Positions 1 through 4,863 of a DNA stretch of 7,337 nucleotides are shown piece by piece (within the stretch, counting starts at the first letter, position 1; every line of letters starts with the position of its first letter). The notes under the pieces are model-generated. The model did no database searches and was not told the DNA's origin. It saw only the letters and a list, made by a program, of their open reading frames with translations. The stretch comes from DATDRS01 sp035291605 (GTDB lineage Bacteria; Chloroflexota; Anaerolineae; Anaerolineales; UBA6663). Made by a program: the position numbers and the translations under genes. The stretch is taken from NCBI GenBank assembly GCA_035291605.1, contig DATDRS010000413.1, positions 1 through 7,337 of the forward strand, in the 5' to 3' direction.

Positions 1-472
1 CCGCGTTTTCGCGTGGGGGGATCGTGTTGAGCCGCCCCGGCTCCCTGGGGGCCACGCCCATCACGCCGCAGAACGGCTCGTAGGGGATGAGGATGTCCTC
101 GCGGAACTGGCAGTGGGTACGTCCCAGTTTGTAGTGATGCAAATAGGGATTCGGAAAATCGTCAGCGAGCAGGCCAAAGCCGGGGATGACGGCGTTCCAG
201 CCCCAACGCTTGTGCTTGAGGCTGAGGATCTCAACTTCCAGCGTGTCTCCTGGTTCCGCCCCTTGCACATACACCGGGCCGGTGAGCGGGTGAATCACGC
301 TGAAATCGAGGCTGGCGACCACCTCATGCGGCGAGTCCGGCGTGACCTGCTTTGCTGAGGCTTCGAGCGTCTCAAACACGACCGTATCGCCGGGTTTGAT
401 CTTCAGGCGCGGCGGGTACGCGTTGTCCCAGAAGGCATGGGGCTGGGTGTCGTCGAGGTGATGGGTAGTCAT
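1..472 (-). CDS. Acetamidase/formamidase family protein, 5' (N-terminal) part
   Basis: The first 157 codons of an FmdA/AmdA-type amidase; the C-terminal half lies beyond the left edge (family members are usually about 300 residues or more). Enzymes of this family hydrolyse formamide, acetamide or similar short amides to the acid and ammonia in the cytoplasm. Recognition rests on HPLTGPVYVQGAEPGDTLEV at residues 61-80, the WGWNAVIPGFGLL stretch at about 90-102, and PFCGVMGVAP at about 133-142. The last visible residues, PPREN, sit where the family has its conserved PPR segment ahead of a Gly/Asn-rich motif. The ATG at 472-470 is chosen because an AAGGAG ribosome binding site lies 8 bases upstream. 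No signal peptide is seen. It follows the permease gene by 67 bp on the same strand and is probably the last visible member of the transporter operon. The family call is firm; the actual amide substrate is unknown. Confidence 0.9.
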   Translation of the reverse strand, partial: MTTHHLDDTQPHAFWDNAYPPRLKIKPGDTVVFETLEASAKQVTPDSPHEVVASLDFSVIHPLTGPVYVQGAEPGDTLEVEILSLKHKRWGWNAVIPGFGLLADDFPNPYLHHYKLGRTHCQFREDILIPYEPFCGVMGVAPREPGRLNTIPPRENA

Positions 473-480
473 GAGGGCTT

Positions 481-486
481 CTCCTT
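481..486 (-). promoter_or_regulatory. Ribosome binding site of the amidase gene
   Basis: AAGGAG on the minus strand, 8 bases before the ATG at 472. It is a near-consensus Shine-Dalgarno sequence and fixes the start of the amidase gene. It is much better than the weak sites in front of the two permease genes, so the amidase may be translated independently and efficiently from the shared message. Confidence 0.7.
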
Positions 487-506
487 ATCAAGGGTGGTTG
501 GTGAGC

Positions 507-520
507 AGAGATTAGAGATT
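507..520. repeat. Two exact tandem copies of the heptamer AGAGATT
   Basis: AGAGATT occurs twice in direct tandem (507-513 and 514-520) in the short gap between the DppB-type permease gene and the amidase gene. The same heptamer family (GGAGATT, AGAGATT, GGAGCTT) recurs at 5693-5718 and 7082-7102 inside the helicase gene. This points to a dispersed short tandem-repeat family in this genome. No function is evident here. Confidence 0.55.
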
Positions 521-539
521 GGCGAATCATCGCCGATAT

Positions 540-1469
540 CTAACTCTGGCGTCCGAATCGAATACGCGGATCCACAAAACCTTGCACCAGATCAATTAAA
601 ATACCACTGAACACGACGATGCCGGCCGTGAAAATCACCGTCCCCAAAATAAGCGGGACGTCCACGGTTTCAATCGCTTCGACGGCCAGGCGGCCCAGGC
701 CCGGCCAGTTGAACACACGCTCGACCAGCACCACGCCGCCGATGAACCAGGGTATGTCCATCCCCGCCATCGTGATGATCGGGTTCAGTGCGTTGGGCAG
801 GGCGTGCCGCAGGACCACCAGAAAGCTGCGCAGGCCTTTGGCGCGCGCCGTGCGGACGTAGTCGTGGCCGAGGATATCCAGCATGCTTGAGCGCATCATG
901 CGCGCATACCACGCCGCCCCGCCGAGGCCGGCCGTAAGCGCCGGAAGAAAGAGGTGATCCAGCCCGCCCGGCCCGCCGAGCGGGAACAGAGGGATGAGAT
1001 AGCCGAACCAGTAGAGCAGGAGCAGCCCCAACCAGAACGGGGGCGCGGAGACGCCCAACAGCGCGACGAACATCCCCACGCGATCTGCCCACCGGCCCCG
1101 CGCCACGGCCGAGGCGATCCCCACCGGCAGGCCGATGATCAACTCGACGAAGATGCCGCCGCAGGTGAGGGCGAACGTGTAGGGGACGCGATCCAGGATC
1201 AGGTTGGTCACCGCGATCTGCTTGCGATACGAAAAGCCAAGATCACCGTACAGGATCCGTCCGATGTAGCGTGTGTACTGCACCCAGAAGGGTTGGTCGA
1301 GGCCCAGTTCGTGCCGGATGCGTGCGACCGTCTCGACCGAGGCGCTTGGCCCGGCGTACATCCGCGCGGGGTCGGCGGGCAGGTAGTAGACCAGGACGAA
1401 GGTGATGATCGAGATGCCGAAGAGGACCGGCAGGGCTTGCAAGAGGCGGCGAGTGAGCAGCGTCCACAT
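540..1469 (-). CDS. ABC transporter permease, DppB/OppB type
   Basis: A 309-residue inner-membrane permease of the peptide/nickel importer family (BPD_transp_1). It forms the translocation channel together with the DppC-type partner encoded just upstream. Visible hallmarks are an N-terminal membrane segment at about 9-30, ending in the usual LPADPA stretch where the periplasmic part begins, and LGLDQPFWVQYTRYI at about 55-69. The EAA coupling-helix region that docks on the ATPase is YVRTARAKGLRSFLVVLRHA at 204-223. ERVFNWPGLGRLAVEAI follows at about 250-266, and the typical C-terminal end LIDLVQGFVDPRIR at about 291-304. Length is normal for the family and the gene looks intact. The ATG at 1469 starts at the correct N-terminal position for the family. 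Its Shine-Dalgarno sequence is weak, and the gene lies only 29 bp after the stop of the DppC-type gene, so translational coupling is likely. Substrate cannot be inferred from the permease. Confidence 0.93.
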   Translation of the reverse strand: MWTLLTRRLLQALPVLFGISIITFVLVYYLPADPARMYAGPSASVETVARIRHELGLDQPFWVQYTRYIGRILYGDLGFSYRKQIAVTNLILDRVPYTFALTCGGIFVELIIGLPVGIASAVARGRWADRVGMFVALLGVSAPPFWLGLLLLYWFGYLIPLFPLGGPGGLDHLFLPALTAGLGGAAWYARMMRSSMLDILGHDYVRTARAKGLRSFLVVLRHALPNALNPIITMAGMDIPWFIGGVVLVERVFNWPGLGRLAVEAIETVDVPLILGTVIFTAGIVVFSGILIDLVQGFVDPRIRFGRQS

Positions 1470-1498
1470 AGTTCAGTCAGGCTTCTCAGGTCCCGCCC

Positions 1499-2467
1499 TC
1501 ACATCCGGTTTCGTTGGGTCGGATCCAGCGCGTCGCGCAGGCCGTCGCCCAGCAGGTTGAAGGCGAAGATGGTGAGCATGATCGCCAGGCCGGGGAAGAC
1601 CACGAGCCACGGCGCGGCGCGGTAGAACGATTGCCCCTGCTGAATCATCCCACCCCAGGTGGGGGTCGGCGGCTGGACGCCGATGCCCAAATAACTCAGG
1701 CTGGCCTCGAGCATCACGTTCGTGGCGATGCCCAGCGTGCCCCACACAATGAGCGTGGGGACGAGTTGCGGGAGGATGTGCCGGGCCAGGATATAGAGGC
1801 GGCCCGCTCCCAGCGCCCGCGTCGCCGTGATGAAGTCGCGCTCGCGCAGGGAGACGACCTGCCCGTACACCACCCGCGCGATCCACGTCCAGTACACCGC
1901 GCCGATGACGAGGATAATGATCCACAGGCTTGGCTTGAGGATGGCAACGAGCGTCATCGCCAGCAGGAGCGTCGGGAAGGCCATCATCACATCGGTGAAG
2001 CGCATGAGCAGCGTCTCGAACGGGTCGCCGAAGAACGCGGCCACCGAGCCGATCAGCGTCCCCAGCGTCACGGCGAGCGTATTGGCCAGCACGCCGACGA
2101 TCAGGCTGACCTGTGCGCCATAGAGGATGCGGCTGAGCAGGTCGCGCCCGCTCGCGTCGGTGCCAAGGGGGAAGCGCCAGGTTCCGTGAGCCAGGAGCGT
2201 GCTGGGCACAGGCTGGCCATCCGGGGTCAGGCCGTCGCGGAACTGTTCGGCAGGGTCGTGCGGCGCGAGAATCGGGGCGAGCAGCGCGGCGAGCACGATC
2301 AAGGCTGCCAGGGCCGCGCCGAGCATCGCCGCCCGGTCTCGCCGCAAACGCCGCCAGGCAAGCGCAAAGTACCCGGCCTCTTCCGGCGCGAGGAAGGCTT
2401 CACGCTGTGCCGAGGCGTCGTCGGCCGGTTGTGAACGGCGAGAATCAAGCTGGGCGATGTCGTCCAT
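1499..2467 (-). CDS. ABC transporter permease, DppC/OppC type
   Basis: A 322-residue inner-membrane permease, the second channel subunit of the same importer. It has a cytoplasmic N-terminus with FALAWRRLRRDRAAMLG (about 34-50, OppC_N-like) leading into the first membrane helix at about 48-68. The family signature FPLGTDASGRDLLSRILYGA lies at about 99-118. The EAA coupling-helix segment is DFITATRALGAGRLYILARH at 211-230, followed by EASLSYLGIGVQPPTPTWG at 254-272, which is highly typical of DppC/OppC proteins. The end, NLLGDGLRDALDPTQRNRM, is also canonical. No upstream in-frame ATG, GTG or TTG exists before a stop, so the ATG at 2467 is the longest start; its ribosome binding site is poor. 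It lies 87 bp after the binding-protein gene, a gap almost filled by an inverted repeat. Gene order is binding protein, C-type, B-type, whereas many dpp/opp operons place B before C. Confidence 0.93.
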   Translation of the reverse strand: MDDIAQLDSRRSQPADDASAQREAFLAPEEAGYFALAWRRLRRDRAAMLGAALAALIVLAALLAPILAPHDPAEQFRDGLTPDGQPVPSTLLAHGTWRFPLGTDASGRDLLSRILYGAQVSLIVGVLANTLAVTLGTLIGSVAAFFGDPFETLLMRFTDVMMAFPTLLLAMTLVAILKPSLWIIILVIGAVYWTWIARVVYGQVVSLRERDFITATRALGAGRLYILARHILPQLVPTLIVWGTLGIATNVMLEASLSYLGIGVQPPTPTWGGMIQQGQSFYRAAPWLVVFPGLAIMLTIFAFNLLGDGLRDALDPTQRNRM

Positions 2468-2481
2468 CGGGGACGGCGCCC

Positions 2482-2549
2482 TGTCACTCTGAGCGAAGCG
2501 AAGAGTCTCCCGTCAGATCGCGCGGTGCTTCGCTTCGCTCAGCATGACA
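2482..2549. repeat. REP-like inverted repeat with 22-bp arms
   Basis: The left arm 2482-2503 and right arm 2528-2549 are inverted copies of each other, matching at 20 of 22 positions, around a loop of 24 bases. Each arm contains the core CTGAGCGAAGCGAAG. The element begins 5 bases after the stop of the binding-protein gene and ends 14 bases before the start of the DppC-type gene, so it occupies most of the intergenic space. In RNA it would form a strong hairpin. Similar palindromic intergenic elements (REP type) are known to stabilise upstream mRNA; in the E. coli malE-malF gap such an element helps the binding protein exceed the permeases. There is no T-run, so an ordinary intrinsic terminator is unlikely. 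A related CTGAGCG/GCGAAG-containing palindrome occurs at 5360-5395. Confidence 0.85.
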
Positions 2550-2554
2550 ACAGG

Positions 2555-4189
2555 CTACTTTGACATCCACATCGTTTCGTACGAGAAGAGGTGCTCGGGA
2601 TGCGTCAGCGTCGGCTGGCCGTGGAGTTTCTCCGAGTGCGCCACGGTGTACTGCCCGTTGATGACCGGCACCCAGACCGCGTCGTCCATCAGGGCCTTGA
2701 ACAGGGGTTTGTAAGCCTCCAGGCGGGCGTTGCGGTCCGTCATGGCGAGCAGCTCGATGCTCTTGGCATGAACAGTCTCATTGCAGTAGCGCGACCAGTT
2801 CCAGCCGCCAGGCACGTTGGAGTCGCATCCGAGGATGGGCGCGTAGAAATCATCCGGGTCGGGGTAGTCCTGCGTCCAGGCCAGGCCGCCCGACCAGACC
2901 AGCGGGGTCCGGCCGTTGCCCGCGTCGTCAATCACGTTCGGCGCGGCGAGGGTGTTGATCGTCAGTTTGATTCCAACCTTCGCCAAGTCCTGCTGGAAGG
3001 ACTCGCACAGTTTGGGCTGCGGGTCCACCGCGATGCACTCGATGCTCGTCTCAAAGCCGTCCGGGAATCCGGCCTGGGTGAGGAGTTGTTTGGCCTTGTC
3101 GGGGTTATAGTCGTAGCCAGTGTAGGCCGAGTCATAGCCGGGCATGAGCGGCGGGAGGACCTGGTTTGCCACTGTCGCGCGGCCGTTGAGCAGTTGGACG
3201 ATGCGCTGCTTGTCAATCGCGTGATTGAGCGCCTGGCGCACCTTGACGTCGTCGAACGGCGGTGTGGTGACGTTGATGGCGATATAGGTCGTGTTGACCG
3301 TCGCCTCGACTTCGATGCGATCCTTCCACGCCGCGTCGCCCGTGATGCGCGCCCAGTCCGCGCCCGGCGGCGGGTCGCCCATCAGGTGAATCTCGCCCTT
3401 CTCCAGCCGCAGCAGCGCCACGTCGGGCGCGACGCCGACCTGAATGGTGATCTTGTCAACGAACGGGCGGCCCTCAAAGAAATAGCTCGGGTTGCGCTCG
3501 AAGGCCAGAAACTCGCCCGACTTCCACTCCTTGAGCGTGTAGGGGCCAGTGCCAGTCGGCTTGTGGCCGAAGTTTTCGCCTTCCTGCTCCACTGCCTCTT
3601 TCGGCACGATGAAGGCGAAGTTGAGCGCCATCTTGTTGAGGAAGGTCACGTCCGGAGAGTTCAGCGTGAACTGGACGGTGTTCGGGTCGAGCGCCTTGAT
3701 GCCCTCCACCGAGGTGGTCTGGCCGTCAATGAACTCCTGCGCGCCCTTGATGCCCACATAGAACCCGGCGCCAGGGCTGCCGGTCTTCGGGTCGAGCACG
3801 CGCGTGAGCGTGTACACCACGTCGTCGGCGGTCAACTCGCGGCCATTGTGGAACTTGACGCCTTTGCGGACTTTGAAGGTGTAAGTCAGGCCGTCGGCGC
3901 TGACCTCGGGCAGGCTTTCCGCGATGCGGGGCTGGATCGTCGTGCCGCTGTCGTAGTCGAGCAGGCCGTCGAAGACCAGCTTGATGGCGGGCCAGTTCGT
4001 CCAGTCGTAGCCGATGGCGGGGTCGAGCGTGGCCAGATCGTCTTTGTAGGCGGCGATCATCTCGCCCCCTTTCTGCGTCGTCGTCGCCCCGCCAGGTTCG
4101 GTTGGAGCGGCGGTCGGCGCCGCGCCGCCGCAGGCGGTGAGGACAAGGCTCAAAACTGCTAACGCCCTAAAAATAGATTGTTTAGTCAT
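2555..4189 (-). CDS. ABC transporter substrate-binding lipoprotein, peptide/nickel family (SBP_bac_5)
   Basis: A 544-residue extracytoplasmic solute-binding protein of the DppA/OppA/NikA class (family 5). Residues 1-20 form a lipoprotein signal: basic start, hydrophobic stretch and lipobox LTAC with Cys20 as the lipidation site. A Pro/Thr/Ala-rich linker to about residue 38 follows. The mature domain carries FKVRKGVKFHNGRELTADDV at about 105-124, the best-known signature of the family. Further on come NHAIDKQRIVQLLNGRA and the PDPDDFYAPILGC stretch. Length is typical. The ATG at 4189 is supported by an AGGAGG site 9 bases upstream and by the signal sequence starting directly at it. It is the first gene of the importer operon. 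Binding proteins of this family recognise di- or oligopeptides, nickel chelates, opines or other small molecules; the sequence does not say which. The amidase downstream makes an amide-containing ligand a reasonable guess. Confidence 0.93.
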   Translation of the reverse strand: MTKQSIFRALAVLSLVLTACGGAAPTAAPTEPGGATTTQKGGEMIAAYKDDLATLDPAIGYDWTNWPAIKLVFDGLLDYDSGTTIQPRIAESLPEVSADGLTYTFKVRKGVKFHNGRELTADDVVYTLTRVLDPKTGSPGAGFYVGIKGAQEFIDGQTTSVEGIKALDPNTVQFTLNSPDVTFLNKMALNFAFIVPKEAVEQEGENFGHKPTGTGPYTLKEWKSGEFLAFERNPSYFFEGRPFVDKITIQVGVAPDVALLRLEKGEIHLMGDPPPGADWARITGDAAWKDRIEVEATVNTTYIAINVTTPPFDDVKVRQALNHAIDKQRIVQLLNGRATVANQVLPPLMPGYDSAYTGYDYNPDKAKQLLTQAGFPDGFETSIECIAVDPQPKLCESFQQDLAKVGIKLTINTLAAPNVIDDAGNGRTPLVWSGGLAWTQDYPDPDDFYAPILGCDSNVPGGWNWSRYCNETVHAKSIELLAMTDRNARLEAYKPLFKALMDDAVWVPVINGQYTVAHSEKLHGQPTLTHPEHLFSYETMWMSK

Positions 4190-4198
4190 CTCTCGTCT

Positions 4199-4204
4199 CC
4201 TCCT
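4199..4204 (-). promoter_or_regulatory. Ribosome binding site of the binding-protein gene
   Basis: AGGAGG on the minus strand, 9 bases before the ATG at 4189. It is a consensus Shine-Dalgarno sequence and the strongest in the operon, consistent with high expression of the binding protein relative to the permeases. Confidence 0.8.
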
Positions 4205-4310
4205 GAGAAAACGATCAATCGGGTTGATAGCGCCAATGGATATGCGGTTTTGTGCCGTCGAGCGATAAGCCTCCTTTCTCTAAATACCGGGATCAGGGAA
4301 CATGCCGGGG

Positions 4311-4316
4311 AGTATA
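4311..4316 (-). promoter_or_regulatory. Candidate -10 element upstream of the importer operon
   Basis: TATACT on the minus strand differs from the TATAAT consensus at one position and lies about 120 bases upstream of the binding-protein start, within the only sizeable gap before that gene. The region 17 bases further upstream is only a T-rich stretch (TTTTCT), a poor -35 element, so this is a weak prediction. It lies just downstream of the presumed terminator of the MOSC gene, which is where an operon promoter would be expected. Confidence 0.25.
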
Positions 4317-4335
4317 GCACTTCTGCGGTAGGGAG

Positions 4336-4385
4336 AAAAAAGCCCATCACCGCGTAGGGGTCGGCAGCTGCCGACCCCTACGGTG
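4336..4385 (-). terminator. Possible intrinsic terminator after the MOSC gene
   Basis: A very stable hairpin (perfect 15-bp palindromic halves at 4353-4382, plus three more pairs across a 2-base bulge out to 4348-4385) is followed on the minus strand, after 11 bases, by a run of six T at 4341-4336. It begins about 50 bases after the MOSC stop codon at 4434. The spacer between stem and T-run is longer than in a classical terminator, so the hairpin could equally be a dispersed repeat that happens to sit here. Confidence 0.4.
4353..4382. repeat. Perfect 30-bp palindrome
   Basis: CGTAGGGGTCGGCAG is followed immediately by its exact reverse complement, with CAGCTG at the centre. The surrounding gap from 4190 to 4433 (244 bp) holds no gene I can support. 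Such GTAGGGG...CCCCTAC palindromes resemble multi-copy REP-like elements of Chloroflexota and other bacteria as I remember them; only one copy is present in this window. Confidence 0.8.
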
Positions 4386-4433
4386 TCGTGGTGAATGTGC
4401 CTCGCATGTGAAATGCCCCGTTCTTCACAGGTT

Positions 4434-4790
4434 TCAGGGATGAGGGAGCAAGACCGCATCACCCACGGCCACCGTCACCGGATCGGCCTGGGCGAACGCG
4501 CAATAGAACCCGCGCGTGCCGTCGTCGAGAAATTGCAGGGCTTCTTTGATCGAGGCTTCCGTCCCCCGCAGCACATAGCCGCTGAAGGGGCGGCACGGGT
4601 GCGCGACGAGCACCTCTTTCAACCAGACTGGTTCGCCTCCACCTGCCGGTTGAATGGCCATCCCCTGCGCCAGCATTTCCAGCGAAACCTGTGTTCCGGT
4701 TTCCACAAGGACGTTCTCGCCCGCGCATCCATCCCACAAGTGATCGCCAAACTCAGCGCGCATAGCTGCGTAGTGCGCAGTGAAGTTCAC
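4434..4790 (-). CDS. MOSC-domain protein, probably with a disrupted 5' end
   Basis: A 118-residue protein if read from the GTG at 4790. It resembles the MOSC fold (the C-terminal domain of molybdenum cofactor sulfurase and of YiiM/mARC-type proteins), which carries sulfur or molybdopterin-linked ligands through a conserved Cys. Supporting residues are GDHLWDGCAGENVLVETG (about 15-32), matching the usual G-x-N-hydrophobic core. VLVAHPCRPFSGYVL (about 61-75) contains the likely functional Cys. LQFLDDGTRGFYCAF (about 85-99) and the closing DPVTVAVGDAVLLP follow. The same frame stays open and protein-like upstream to about 4874 (for example HHAYHPQTRNDEDTNALS) but has no ATG, GTG or TTG before the GTG, so the true N-terminus is probably lost or out of frame. 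It lies directly after the helicase gene and is likely co-transcribed with it. Partner and substrate are unknown. Confidence 0.7.
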   Translation of the reverse strand: MNFTAHYAAMRAEFGDHLWDGCAGENVLVETGTQVSLEMLAQGMAIQPAGGGEPVWLKEVLVAHPCRPFSGYVLRGTEASIKEALQFLDDGTRGFYCAFAQADPVTVAVGDAVLLPHP

Positions 4791-4863
4791 CGAGAGCGCG
4801 TTGGTGTCCTCGTCGTTTCGGGTCTGAGGATGATAGGCATGGTGGATATAGTATCGCTCATCT

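Noticed and set aside
518..537. Short hairpin (GGCGA-ATCA-TCGCC) just after the DppB-type permease stop as a terminator.
   Set aside because: The stem is short, includes a G-T pair when extended, and no T-run follows on the minus strand. The amidase gene follows closely and is probably in the same transcript.
1514..2434. A 306-codon plus-strand frame opposite the DppC-type permease.
   Set aside because: The product is extremely rich in Arg, Gln, Glu and His with no domain signal, a usual shadow of a membrane protein gene in GC-rich DNA.
2591..4162. A 523-codon open frame on the plus strand, opposite the binding-protein gene.
   Set aside because: It mirrors a firmly identified gene, is rich in Arg/Val/Asp/Leu/His as expected of a GC-rich antisense frame, shows no recognisable domain and has no ribosome binding site that stands out.
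4270..4277. AAAGGAGG on the minus strand as a ribosome binding site for an extra small gene.
   Set aside because: No ATG, GTG or TTG follows at a usable distance; the binding-protein gene has its own strong site at 4199-4204.
4280..4462. A 60-codon minus-strand frame across the palindrome.
   Set aside because: It reads through the perfect palindrome and the MOSC gene end, has no ribosome binding site and no protein-like pattern.
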